A model generated the notes under the pieces. The model searched no databases. It was not told the DNA's origin and saw only the letters and a program-made list of their open reading frames with translations. A stretch of 33,374 nt of DNA from Candidatus Methylomirabilis sp. (GTDB lineage: Bacteria; Muiribacteriota; Ozemobacteria; Ozemobacterales; Ozemobacteraceae): contig DYKG01000036.1 in the NCBI GenBank assembly GCA_020722725.1, positions 1,302 to 34,675 of the forward strand. The letters run 5' to 3'. Below, piece by piece: positions 10,359-18,507 of this stretch (position 1 is its first letter; each line of letters starts with the position of its first letter). A program made the translations under genes and the position numbers.

Positions 10359-11786
10359 TTATTTAAGTCTTTTCAGGGTTTCGTCGCGGCCGAGCACGTC
10401 GAGAATGCCGACCAGGTCGGGGCCGTGGCAGGTGCCGGTTATTTTTACGCGAATCGGCATGAACAGATCTTTGCCTTTGGCTTCGGCGATTTTACCGGCA
10501 GCTTTAATGGCGGCATTATAGCCATCGCGCACCCATTCGCAGCGGCTGAATTCATCGGCCAGAGCCGCAAAAAGTTTTTGCGATTTTTCGGTGGCGACCA
10601 TGGCAGCGGCTTCTTCATTTTCAGGTTCACCGGCCTGCAGGAAAGAGCGGGCAACATCTACCGCGTCGTTTAAAACATTCATTTTAATCTGAATCAGCTC
10701 GACCAGTTTTCGCAGAATTTCGGGGTTCTGCAGCCTGGTTTCTTCGGGCATGGCTTTTTTCAGCAGTGGTTCAACCATTGGCAACAGCTGATCGACTGGC
10801 AGTGCACGCAGATGCTGGCCGTTCATCCAGGTCAGTTTGGCGTGGTCGAAAACTCCGGGAGATTTGCTGATTCTTTCGAGAGAGAAGCGTTCCTTGAGTT
10901 CTTCGACGCTGTAGATTTCGCGGTCAGTACCTTCGTTCCAACCAAGCAGGGCAAGAAAATTAATCATCGCTTCGCGCAGAAAGCCATCTTCGGCATATTG
11001 CCCAACTGATGTGGCACCGTGGCGTTTCGACAATTTGGTTTTATCTTCACCGAGAATCAGCGAAGCGTGAGCGAAAACCGGGGGTTTGATTCCCAGTGCT
11101 TCATATAGAATCAGCTGACGGTGGGTATTAGTGAGATGCTCTTCAGCTCTTACCACGTGGCTGATCTGCATATCGGCATCGTCAGCAACGACACAGAAGT
11201 TGTAAACCGGCATGCCTGACGAGCGCAGAATGATGAAATCGCCGAGGGTTTCGGCTTTCCATTCGACCTTGCCGCGCACCAGATCGTCGAGAATATAGTC
11301 TTTTTCGGGAACCTTGACGCGAATTACGTGGGGTTCACCGGCGGCAATCCGACGATCGACTTCTTCTTTGCTGAGTCGGCGACAGGTTCCGTCATAATGC
11401 ACGCTTCGGTGCTCTTCTTCGGCTTTCATACGTTTGGCTTCGAGCTCTTCTTCGCTGCAGAAGCAGGGGTAAGCAGCCCCTTTTTCAACGAGCTGGCGGG
11501 CATAGCGATGATAGATTTCCAGGCGCTGTGACTGGAAATATGGGCCGTGAGGCCCACCCACTTCCGGGCCTTCATCCCAGGTAAGGCCGAGCCATTTCAT
11601 GTCACGCAGCAGGCCATCGACGGCCTCTTGGGTTGAGCGTTCCACGTCTGTGTCTTCAATGCGCAAAATAAATTTGCCGCCGGTTTTACGGGCATAAAGC
11701 CAGTTAAAGAGGGCTGTGCGGGCACCGCCAACGTGAAGGTAACCGGTAGGAGAAGGCGCAAATCTGACTCTGACATGTTCTGACAT
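10359..11786 (-). CDS. gltX: Glutamyl-tRNA synthetase
   Basis: 475 residues, the usual length. It charges tRNA-Glu (or also tRNA-Gln if the organism uses the amidotransferase route, which cannot be judged here). It has the class I signature PSPTGYLHVGGARTALFNW (HIGH-equivalent HVGG at 18-21), the LRIEDTD motif, a partial zinc site CFC...C (C108, C110, C135), and the KMSKS-equivalent KLSKRHG (251-257). The C-terminal anticodon-binding helical domain ends in the expected place. The ATG lies two bases after the stop of the CBS/HutP-like gene, and the nearest SD-like GGGGAG is about 16 bases upstream, so translation is probably coupled. It is the last gene of the long minus-strand train. Confidence 0.96.
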   Translation of the reverse strand: MSEHVRVRFAPSPTGYLHVGGARTALFNWLYARKTGGKFILRIEDTDVERSTQEAVDGLLRDMKWLGLTWDEGPEVGGPHGPYFQSQRLEIYHRYARQLVEKGAAYPCFCSEEELEAKRMKAEEEHRSVHYDGTCRRLSKEEVDRRIAAGEPHVIRVKVPEKDYILDDLVRGKVEWKAETLGDFIILRSSGMPVYNFCVVADDADMQISHVVRAEEHLTNTHRQLILYEALGIKPPVFAHASLILGEDKTKLSKRHGATSVGQYAEDGFLREAMINFLALLGWNEGTDREIYSVEELKERFSLERISKSPGVFDHAKLTWMNGQHLRALPVDQLLPMVEPLLKKAMPEETRLQNPEILRKLVELIQIKMNVLNDAVDVARSFLQAGEPENEEAAAMVATEKSQKLFAALADEFSRCEWVRDGYNAAIKAAGKIAEAKGKDLFMPIRVKITGTCHGPDLVGILDVLGRDETLKRLK

Positions 11787-11788
11787 GA

Positions 11789-12574
11789 TTAAATAATGTT
11801 GCTCCCCATGAAAATTTGTTCATTGCCGTTGGCAAGGGCATGACCGCAGCGACCGAAAGCAGCCACGGCGATTCTGCCTTCACCACGCACGATTGCGACT
11901 TTAAAACCACCACCCAGACCAGGATTGATGGTATAAAGCTGACTGAAAATGTCTCTTACAGCGTTGCTTACCGAAAATTTCTCGCGTGAATCTTCTTTGA
12001 TGACCGATCTGGCAATTGCGGCAACGATCGTGGCTTCGCGCAGCTTGATCGGCAGCTTTTCGGCAGTTGCGCCAACCTGGGTGATGGCAGCGCGGTAACC
12101 TTTGTTGTTAACCTTCTGCAGCCAGTATTCTTCCTGTTCGGGATCTTTGGTCATTGAAAGGTATATTACCGCACTTTCTGGGGTTAACAACTGATCTTCG
12201 CGGTCTTCGACCAGGTCTTTAACAATGTCTTTATAGGTAACTACACCGACGAGATCGTCATTATTGTCAACTACCGGCAAAGCTTCAAGCTCGCTGGCAG
12301 AAAGCATGGCGGCAGCTTCGCGCACTGACATGCTGGCGTTGACACGGCGAAATTTCTTTTCCATGACCGCAGTTACTCTTTCGTCAATATCTACATCTGG
12401 GATAGTTGCCAGATGCGAGGGTGTCAAAATTCCAACCAGTCTTTTATCGCTGTCGGTTACCAGAATACATTCAGGCTGGCGGAGAATTACGATTTCTCTG
12501 AGCCCGAAAACGGTCTGATCCTGATCAACGATGGTTGGGTTCTTGTCCATGATGTCTTTTACCCGAATACCCAT
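11789..12574 (-). CDS. CBS-CBS protein fused to a HutP-like domain
   Basis: 261 residues with a strong GGAGGAG ribosome-binding site. Two CBS domains occupy about 5-58 (VKDIMDKNPTIV ... LVGILTPSHL) and 66-122 (VTAVMEKKFRRV ... LVGVVTYKDIVKDLV); CBS pairs usually bind adenine nucleotides. Residues ~145-261 align by eye with HutP, the RNA-binding antiterminator of the Bacillus histidine-utilisation operon: an N-terminal KGYRAAITQVG strand, an IVAAIARSVI helix, SREKFSVSNAV in place of YRESHALYHA, then GFKVAIVRGEGRIAVAAFG and an MGSNII end in place of VGINHI. The three His that bind metal in B. subtilis HutP (H73, H77, H138) correspond to F200, N204 and N251 here. It may be an RNA-binding or ligand-sensing regulator controlled by nucleotides (inference). 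It lies between the PIN-TRAM gene and gltX, with 2-25 base gaps. The CBS call is firm; the HutP-like call is likely. Confidence 0.75.
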   Translation of the reverse strand: MGIRVKDIMDKNPTIVDQDQTVFGLREIVILRQPECILVTDSDKRLVGILTPSHLATIPDVDIDERVTAVMEKKFRRVNASMSVREAAAMLSASELEALPVVDNNDDLVGVVTYKDIVKDLVEDREDQLLTPESAVIYLSMTKDPEQEEYWLQKVNNKGYRAAITQVGATAEKLPIKLREATIVAAIARSVIKEDSREKFSVSNAVRDIFSQLYTINPGLGGGFKVAIVRGEGRIAVAAFGRCGHALANGNEQIFMGSNII

Positions 12575-12599
12575 TTTTACTCCTCCAATTACCGGGAAA

Positions 12600-13721
12600 T
12601 TACTTCTTGTCTCCTATTCGGCAGAAAATCATGCGCCCTGCGCCGGTCTGCAGAATATTGCTGACAGCTGTTTTCACGGTCTGGCCGACATGGTCTCCTC
12701 CATCCTCTACTACAACCATGGTTCCATCCGAAAGAAAGCCAACACCCTGGCATTGTTCCTTTCCCTTTTTTACTATTTTTACTTCAATGTCCTCACCGCT
12801 GATAAAGATCGGCTTGAGGGCATTCGCAAGGTCGTTGAGATTGAGCACCGAAACCTGGTCGAGTTCGGCGACTTTTTTAAGATTATAATCCTGAGTCAGC
12901 ATCACTGCCTTCATTTCGGCAGCCATTTTAACCAGCTTGGCATCAACTTCGGCGATTTCGGGGTATTCATTTTCGGCAATGACTATATGGTCAGGAAAGT
13001 CTCTTTTCAGCTGATTGAGGCTGTTGAGACCTTTGCGTCCTTTGCTGCGCTTGAGCTCATCGGATGAGTCGGCGAGAAACTGCAGTTCATTGATAACAAA
13101 GCGGGGAATTACAATATCGCCCTCGAGAAAGCCGAGTCGGAAAAGGTCAGAAAAGCGCCCGTCGATGATCATGCTGGTATCGGCGATTTTGGGTCTGGCA
13201 CCTTTGCCAGCCTCGTTGAGCCTGTTTTGCAGGCGGCGATAGCGCAGAATGACCTTCATGCCGATAAACGCGAACAGGAGGTTGAAAGTCAGCGGAATCA
13301 CCAGATGAAACATGGGAACCAGGGCATCGAGATATTTATTGTCGAATTTAATGTCGCCATAACCTTTGTACATGATGAAATAAACGGGAATAAAAAGAAG
13401 GTTGGCGCTTATCAGTCCGAAAAGGATTCCCATGCCGCTCCAGGCCAGTTCCATGCTGTTGGTACTTTCAAGTTCGGCTTCGAGCCAGGTCTGCAATTCG
13501 CGGCCGGCAATCGAGCAAAAGAGGTAGCCGATAAAGCCTAAAAGCGCTGCCAGAGTCAGTTCGGGGTTTTCCAGCTCAATAATGCCGGGGTATTTTGAAG
13601 AAATGGCGTAACCGACCGAAACACCCACCAGGGTGCCAGTCAAAACCAGCAACGATCTTAATAATTGAAAAATCACCAGACTGTCTCCAAAGGAACCGAT
13701 AATAGCACGAACTCGGCCCAT
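12600..13721 (-). CDS. Membrane-anchored PIN-TRAM domain protein (YacL family)
   Basis: 373 residues from the ATG at 13721; a TTG at 13727 is an alternative, and neither has a good SD. Four hydrophobic segments (about 15-40, 55-75, 90-118, 135-160) are followed by a PIN nuclease-like domain (about 180-300) with the expected acidic residues in IADTSMIIDGR, FVINELQFLAD and LTQDYNL. A C-terminal TRAM domain (about 305-370, ISGEDIEVKIVKKG ... GVGFLSDGTMVVVEDG) is a predicted RNA-binding beta-barrel. This is the YacL architecture found near gltX in Firmicutes. PIN domains cut RNA, and TRAM domains bind it, but the physiological substrate of YacL is not established. It is 51 bases downstream of the ycgQ-like gene and 25 bases ahead of the CBS gene. 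Confidence 0.9.
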   Translation of the reverse strand: MGRVRAIIGSFGDSLVIFQLLRSLLVLTGTLVGVSVGYAISSKYPGIIELENPELTLAALLGFIGYLFCSIAGRELQTWLEAELESTNSMELAWSGMGILFGLISANLLFIPVYFIMYKGYGDIKFDNKYLDALVPMFHLVIPLTFNLLFAFIGMKVILRYRRLQNRLNEAGKGARPKIADTSMIIDGRFSDLFRLGFLEGDIVIPRFVINELQFLADSSDELKRSKGRKGLNSLNQLKRDFPDHIVIAENEYPEIAEVDAKLVKMAAEMKAVMLTQDYNLKKVAELDQVSVLNLNDLANALKPIFISGEDIEVKIVKKGKEQCQGVGFLSDGTMVVVEDGGDHVGQTVKTAVSNILQTGAGRMIFCRIGDKK

Positions 13722-13772
13722 ATTCAATGCCAGTTTTAATTCTTGCCGATAAAAACTTCAATAATTTCAGGT

Positions 13773-14564
13773 TCAGCGGATTCCTGGAGTCAGATAGGGA
13801 TTCTCAGGGGCAGGAGCAGAAACAATGCGGTCAGCATTTATAACAACGGCGGGATTGCCTTCTATTTCAGTTTTTTCCAGAATGCCTTCGACTTCGACCC
13901 ATGTTTCATTGGAAATATTTTCCGGGCGTTGTCCGTTAACCACGACGGCAACCGGTTGGGCATCGGCAACACAGCAGACTATGACGAAGCGGAAAATCAC
14001 GAATTTTCCCGGTGGAACCCCGGGCACGTCAGAGATCAACATGCCGCGGGTCTGAATTTTTCTGCCAACCAGTTTTTCAAAGTCGGCATGAATGTCGATC
14101 AACGACACCTGAGTTGGCAAACGCTGGGAAACCGATGCAACCAGCGCGTCATAATATTTGAGATCGCCGGGAATTTCCATGTTTTTGGCAATGTTCCTGG
14201 CATTATCGTCGATTTTTGTCATATTTATCGCGCGTTTTTCAAAGGCATAACTGCCGAGATTTCCCGACTCGAAGCCGGCAACATAGAGAATTGGGGCAAG
14301 CAGGATCATCATACGTATCAGATCGGCATTTTCATGGGGGCTGTGATGATGGTGATGATGCGAACTCCTGTTGTCAGGCAAGGTAAAAATGGCAATAAAA
14401 AAAATCAGGCTGAGAATGAAAGCCATCAAAACCAGCCAGGAAAACTGGGGATTCAAAAAATCAACATAATCGCCTGAGAAGTAGTAAATTGCAAAAACCC
14501 CGGACCAGAGTAAAAAAATGACCCAGGAAAGAATGTGTCTGAAGCTCGGCATTCTGGTTTTCAT
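13773..14564 (-). CDS. YcgQ-like (TIGR03943) membrane protein, permease partner
   Basis: 263 residues. Three hydrophobic segments (about 11-30, 40-60, 83-98) are separated by a run of six His plus one more (69-77), a likely zinc-binding patch. The C-terminal ~140 residues form a soluble domain with the family's FRFVIVCCVADAQPVAV signature. TIGR03943/YcgQ proteins are nearly always encoded next to a YcgR/DUF318 permease, as here, where the start overlaps the permease stop by four bases (ATGA). Its role in Bacillus zinc-related loci suggests it helps the permease move or sense metal. Being last in the zinc cluster supports a zinc role (inference). Confidence 0.85.
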   Translation of the reverse strand: MKTRMPSFRHILSWVIFLLWSGVFAIYYFSGDYVDFLNPQFSWLVLMAFILSLIFFIAIFTLPDNRSSHHHHHHSPHENADLIRMMILLAPILYVAGFESGNLGSYAFEKRAINMTKIDDNARNIAKNMEIPGDLKYYDALVASVSQRLPTQVSLIDIHADFEKLVGRKIQTRGMLISDVPGVPPGKFVIFRFVIVCCVADAQPVAVVVNGQRPENISNETWVEVEGILEKTEIEGNPAVVINADRIVSAPAPENPYLTPGIR

Positions 14565-15670
14565 GCGGTCATCCCCGAAGTAAAAAAGGAAGTGAGCCAG
14601 ACCAGCAGAAAAACGATAAGAATTGTGGTTATCGCCAGAATTACTGCGGTTCTTCGCGAAAAAATACTGAAATACATGAAGAACAGCTTTAAATCGAACA
14701 TGGGTCCGAGAACAAGGAAACCCAGCTGCCCGGGAACACCGACCAGATGACGGAAAGACGCGGCAACAAATGCGTCTGCTTCTGAACAGAGATTCAAAGC
14801 CACCGCCAGTGCCATCATGATTATGATTGCCAGCCAGTTTTCAGACATAACTTCGGTAACCGGCTGCCGATTTACAAAGGTCTGCGCCGCTGCAGCGAAA
14901 AAAGCACCGGCGACCAGAAAACAGGTGACTTCAAGAAAATCCTGGCCACCATGAATAAGAGCCTGGTGAATTCTACTCATCATTTTTGGTTTCACCGGGG
15001 AATCATCATGTAAATGGTGGTCGTGAGCATGCTCGTGATGATCATGAACATGGCAGTCGTGACCATGTTCGGAATGATCGTGGCCGCATGCGCATCCATC
15101 GGAGGTATGGCAGGAATCATGGGCCAAACGATCATTTTCAGAGGTTAAAAAGTTGACGATCAGTCCGACAGAAACCGCTCCCAGATAACCAAGACCTATA
15201 CGAAGAGCCACCATTTTCCAGTTAAAGAAATATGCAACTGCGGTTGATGCGGCGACCAGAGGATTAACTATTGGTCCGGCGAGCAGATATGCAACTGCCG
15301 CAGAAAAGGGAACGCCCTTTCGCAACAGCCGTCTCACAACTGGAACAATAGCACATTCACAGACAGGAAAAATGAAACCGACAAGGGCAGACAGGAAAAC
15401 TGCTTTTTTGCTTCCTGAAGGCATCCATTGGGTCAATTTGTCGCGGGGCACGAACTCTTCAATGAACCCGCCCGCCAATGAACCAAGAAGCATAAATGGC
15501 AGTGCTTCAAAAAGAATCGAAATAAAAATAAGGGAAAAAGTGCGCAATTCAGTTGATCTTGAACCAAACAGAGAAACAAGAATCATAATCAGCAGAAAAA
15601 ACCGTGGAAGCACGTATTCAAACTGGTTTAACCAGGTTTTCTGATGGTTATCCACGGCCAGTTCCACCAT
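14561..15670 (-). CDS. YcgR-like permease (DUF318/ArsP-like) with a His-rich loop
   Basis: 369 residues, multi-pass membrane protein of the PF03773 permease family. The family's conserved segment FPVCECAIVPVVRRLL is at about 101-116, followed by AGPIVNPLVAA. The central cytoplasmic or periplasmic loop (about 184-222) is exceptionally rich in His, Cys and Asp (CHTSDGCACGHDHSEHGHDC and on), which fits metal binding. Related members include ArsP (organoarsenical efflux) and YcgR in zinc-regulated Bacillus operons. Position directly after znuB (8-base gap) and before the YcgQ-like gene makes zinc transport the best guess. Direction of transport is not decided by the sequence. Confidence 0.85.
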   Translation of the reverse strand: MVELAVDNHQKTWLNQFEYVLPRFFLLIMILVSLFGSRSTELRTFSLIFISILFEALPFMLLGSLAGGFIEEFVPRDKLTQWMPSGSKKAVFLSALVGFIFPVCECAIVPVVRRLLRKGVPFSAAVAYLLAGPIVNPLVAASTAVAYFFNWKMVALRIGLGYLGAVSVGLIVNFLTSENDRLAHDSCHTSDGCACGHDHSEHGHDCHVHDHHEHAHDHHLHDDSPVKPKMMSRIHQALIHGGQDFLEVTCFLVAGAFFAAAAQTFVNRQPVTEVMSENWLAIIIMMALAVALNLCSEADAFVAASFRHLVGVPGQLGFLVLGPMFDLKLFFMYFSIFSRRTAVILAITTILIVFLLVWLTSFFTSGMTA

Positions 15671-15678
15671 AACTTATT

Positions 15679-16533
15679 TCAAACCTTTGATTTAAATATT
15701 TCTTTAAATGAAGAAAACAGAATTGTCATCAGATAAACGAGGCCTGCCAGCAGAATTGTCACTGCTCCGGATGGCAGGTTGGGCTCATAACTCAGAATCA
15801 GGCCACTTGAAGTAAACACCATGCCGAGAAAAACAGAAAACATCATTATTCCCGAAACCCGATTAAAAAATCGCGAAGATATTGCAACCGGCAGACTGAT
15901 TAAAGCAATTACCATGATAATGCCAACCACAGACACAGTTAAAACCACGGTTAAAGCGGTCAAACACAAGACAAGAAGATAATAGAATTCAACCCTTACT
16001 CCGCGGGTGCGGGCGAACTCTTCGTCAAAACATACCGCAATCATCTGACGATAAAAAACCATGGTTAAGGCAACTACCAGCAAATCGAGTACGGCCACAA
16101 GAATCAGGTCATCACGGCTGACCATCAGAATGTTGCCAAACAGATAGCTCATCAAATCTTCATTGTAGCCCGGGGTTTTAAAAATGAAAATTATACCCGC
16201 CGCCATTCCAACGGCCCACAAAGCACTGATAACCGTATCCTCGCGCTCTCTGGCGCGCATACTCACCAGACCGATGACCAGGGCAGAAGCAAGAGCTGAC
16301 AATATGGCGCCATGTACCGGCTTTAGCCAATCCAGGGCATAAACCACAGAGAAATATCTAGCAGCGCCGATGCCGCCTAGAATGCAGTGCGATATTGCAG
16401 CCGCGATGTAAGTAATGCGGCGCAGCACCACAAAAGTACCGACGACCCCGGTGGCAATGCTGCATAAAATTCCTGCCAGCAGGGCATTTTGAAGAAATGA
16501 CAGTTCAACAAGGTCGGTCATGAATGAAGACAA
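15679..16533 (-). CDS. znuB: Zinc ABC transporter permease, ZnuB-like
   Basis: 284 residues, eight or so transmembrane segments, ABC-3 family (zinc/manganese permeases), e.g. GVVGTFVVLRRITYIAAAISH near the N-terminus and VSVVGIIMVIALISLPVAIS. Start choice: AAGGAGGT lies six bases before the TTG at 16533 but 18 before the ATG at 16521, so the TTG is favoured. The SD and start lie inside the last 16 bases of znuC, implying coupled translation. Substrate is assigned from the neighbourhood (His-rich ZnuA, zinc-type genes); manganese or another divalent metal cannot be excluded from this protein alone. Confidence 0.88.
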   Translation of the reverse strand: MSSFMTDLVELSFLQNALLAGILCSIATGVVGTFVVLRRITYIAAAISHCILGGIGAARYFSVVYALDWLKPVHGAILSALASALVIGLVSMRAREREDTVISALWAVGMAAGIIFIFKTPGYNEDLMSYLFGNILMVSRDDLILVAVLDLLVVALTMVFYRQMIAVCFDEEFARTRGVRVEFYYLLVLCLTALTVVLTVSVVGIIMVIALISLPVAISSRFFNRVSGIMMFSVFLGMVFTSSGLILSYEPNLPSGAVTILLAGLVYLMTILFSSFKEIFKSKV

Positions 16534-17288
16534 CTGTGACCTCCTTCAGAACAGCGGTGGTCATGGCGAATTACATTGACGCCTGCCCCATAGATATTCT
16601 GTAGAGTTTCGCCGGTCAGTTCTGAAATCGGGTGAATCTGCAGGGTCTGGCGAACGCAGATTACGCTTTTTACCCGGTTCGAAACAAAGCCAATATCGTG
16701 AGAAACCATAATAATGGTAAATTTACGGTTAAGCTGCTCAAACATATCGTAAAAATGTTCGGTACCATGAATATCGATGTTGGAAGTGGGTTCATCGAGC
16801 AGCAGAATCTGCGGCCCGGAAACAATTGCCCGGGCTACCAGCGCCCGCTGACGCTGTCCCCCGGAAAGATCGGCGAAAGATTTGTCGGCAAGCCCCCCAA
16901 CTCCAGCTTCTTCAAGCGCCTGCAATGCGATTTCTTTCTGTTGTCGCGAATACCTGCCCCAGCTAAAATTGCGATCAAGAAAACCCATCATGACCACATC
17001 GAGAACGCTGACGGGGAAATTGCTGTCAAACTTTGTATGCTGAGGTACATAGCCGATTTTATTCAACGACTTTTCAGGGCTCCGGCCAAAAATGCTTATG
17101 GTTCCCGAGTCAGGTTTGATAAGGCCAAGCATCAATTTCAGCAGAGTCGTTTTGCCGCCGCCATTAGGCCCGACAATGCAGGCAAAGTCGCCAGCGCAGA
17201 TGTTTAAATTAATATTTTTGAGAACCTTGAAATCAGACTGGTATGAAAAATCGACATCAGCCAGAGTAATGATTATGTCATGGCTCAC
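16518..17288 (-). CDS. znuC: Zinc ABC transporter ATP-binding protein, ZnuC-like
   Basis: 256 residues: Walker A GPNGGGKTT (40-48), Q-loop in GYVPQH, signature LSGGQRQR (about 143-150), Walker B ILLLDEPTSNID, and the switch His in VSHD. It powers metal import with znuA and znuB. Its start overlaps the znuA stop by four bases (ATGA). The C-terminal 15 residues, HDHRCSEGGHSCLHS, are unusually rich in His and Cys, a plausible metal-binding tail that most ABC ATPases lack. Confidence 0.92.
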   Translation of the reverse strand: MSHDIIITLADVDFSYQSDFKVLKNINLNICAGDFACIVGPNGGGKTTLLKLMLGLIKPDSGTISIFGRSPEKSLNKIGYVPQHTKFDSNFPVSVLDVVMMGFLDRNFSWGRYSRQQKEIALQALEEAGVGGLADKSFADLSGGQRQRALVARAIVSGPQILLLDEPTSNIDIHGTEHFYDMFEQLNRKFTIIMVSHDIGFVSNRVKSVICVRQTLQIHPISELTGETLQNIYGAGVNVIRHDHRCSEGGHSCLHS

Positions 17289-18205
17289 TGCTTCAGACCT
17301 GCTGTGATTCTTTTGGCAAGCTCACGCAGGGAGTCGAAATAATTTTCGGCAAGCGGGTCGATTGGTATCACCGAACCGGAAATGGATTCGGCAATTGCCT
17401 CAGCCGAGCGTGCCGAAAACTGCTTCTGCACAAATATGACTTTGGCCCCTTCAGTTTTTGCCCTGCGAATAACTTTTACCAGCTGAGCCGGAGTCGGTTC
17501 TTTTCCTTCTATTTCGATAGAACGCTGAATAAGCCCATAGCGATCGGTAAAATAGCCGAATGCGGGATGAAAAACGAGAATGGGTTTACCTTTTAAAGCT
17601 GCGAGACGCCCTGCGATTTCCTTGTCTATTTCATCAAGCTGCTGTGAAAAACTGCCAAGATTGTTATTCAGCAACCGCTGATGCTGGGGGAAAACCTTTG
17701 CCAAAGCTTCAACCATGTTTTGAGCCTGAATTTTAACCAGTTGCGGATCAAGCCATATATGCGGGTCAGGGGCTCCGCAGGAGTGGTCGCAGCCGGCGTG
17801 GTGAACATGGCCAGAGTTATCTCCAGATTCATGGGCAGACATGAATCGCCTGGTAATTCCCTTGTCGGTTTCAATGATCAGCAAATTCTCATAAGTGCTG
17901 CGGATCTTTTCGAGAAGAATTTTTTCAAAAGGCAAGCCGATCGCCATGAATGCCCTAGCCTTGGCCAGAGAAGCCATCTGCTGCGGCAATGGTTCATAGG
18001 AATGGGGCGACATTCCGGGGCCGACCAGCACTTCGATCTTAAAAAGATCGCCGGTAAGCTGCTGAAGGAAAAACTTCTGAGGCAGAATGCTGACAAAAAG
18101 CGTTTCTTTTTCAGCGGCAGCTGAAAAACCTGCGAACGATACCAAAAACAGGCCCAACAGCAGGATTAGTCTAAAAGATCTACTTTTCCAAATAAGGTTC
18201 AACAT
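17285..18205 (-). CDS. znuA: Zinc ABC transporter substrate-binding protein, ZnuA-like
   Basis: 306 residues from the ATG at 18205, which places the signal peptide (FRLILLLGLFLVSFAGFSAAA, cleavage near 31) correctly at the N-terminus; the frame also opens further at 18253 but that would bury the signal. It belongs to the cluster A-I metal-binding proteins: likely ligands are the His of MSPHSYEP (about 68), the His of DPHIWLD (149), the His of FHPAFGYF and the Asp of IDPLAE. A His/Cys/Asp-rich loop (about 124-146, SGHVHHAGCDHSCG) is typical of zinc-specific, rather than manganese-specific, members. The start lies 26 bases inside the end of the RHH regulator gene, so translation is likely coupled. 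Confidence 0.92.
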   Translation of the reverse strand: MLNLIWKSRSFRLILLLGLFLVSFAGFSAAAEKETLFVSILPQKFFLQQLTGDLFKIEVLVGPGMSPHSYEPLPQQMASLAKARAFMAIGLPFEKILLEKIRSTYENLLIIETDKGITRRFMSAHESGDNSGHVHHAGCDHSCGAPDPHIWLDPQLVKIQAQNMVEALAKVFPQHQRLLNNNLGSFSQQLDEIDKEIAGRLAALKGKPILVFHPAFGYFTDRYGLIQRSIEIEGKEPTPAQLVKVIRRAKTEGAKVIFVQKQFSARSAEAIAESISGSVIPIDPLAENYFDSLRELAKRITAGLKQ

Positions 18206-18446
18206 GGCAGAAAATCTCAATTTTATCGCTTTCTGAGCACTTTTTAATTTCATGGCCCTGAGAGAACTTGTCCCAGCATTTTTTCTGGGCCGGGGTCAGA
18301 ACTCCAGTACCACTGCACAAAGGGCATACATGACCGAGAGCATCGAGAATAGCGCTTCTGATGAATTCAGAGCGGTTGGGCATGGTCTGAAGGATCTCAA
18401 GCAAATTTGGATCAACTTTGAAAGTAACGGTATCAGCCTTTTTCAA
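18180..18446 (-). CDS. Ribbon-helix-helix regulator with Cys/His-rich C-terminus, candidate zinc sensor
   Basis: 88 residues from a TTG at 18446; AGAGGGG lies 8 bases upstream. Residues 1-38 fit a CopG/NikR-type ribbon-helix-helix: strand DTVTFKVD, then two helices (NLLEILQTM and RSEFIRSAILDAL). The C-terminal half has possible metal ligands H39, C41, C44, C57, H65, C70, C80 and H81, starting with HVCPLCSGTGVLTPAQKKCW, a pattern I recall from small RHH proteins of other phyla. It is the first gene of the znuACB-ycgR-ycgQ set, directly behind a promoter, which suggests it represses or autoregulates the operon in response to metal. This would take the place of Zur. Metal identity and DNA site are untested. 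Confidence 0.75.
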   Translation of the reverse strand: MKKADTVTFKVDPNLLEILQTMPNRSEFIRSAILDALGHVCPLCSGTGVLTPAQKKCWDKFSQGHEIKKCSESDKIEIFCHVEPYLEK

Positions 18447-18477
18447 TTAAAGCACCCCTCTGTTCACGTATCACAGA

Positions 18478-18506
18478 ATGTTATCAGTAATGGCTGAAAA
18501 ATTCAA
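18478..18506 (-). promoter_or_regulatory. Promoter of the zinc operon
   Basis: Minus-strand TTGAAT (18506-18501), 17 bases, TAACAT (18483-18478), 32 bases ahead of the TTG start. The spacer has a short inverted repeat TCAG-6-CTGA. The downstream part, from 18474, reads CTGT-9-ACAG. Either could be the site for a ribbon-helix-helix dimer. The -35 touches the radA stop codon region. Confidence 0.6.
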
Positions 18507-18507
18507 C

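Noticed and set aside
14341-14366. CAT/ATG-type trinucleotide repeats near 14341 and 15010-15070
   Set aside because: These are the His codons of the metal-binding runs in the YcgQ- and YcgR-like proteins, not independent repeats.
18206-18253. Longer ZnuA start
   Set aside because: It would put 16 residues before the signal peptide and deepen the overlap with the regulator gene.
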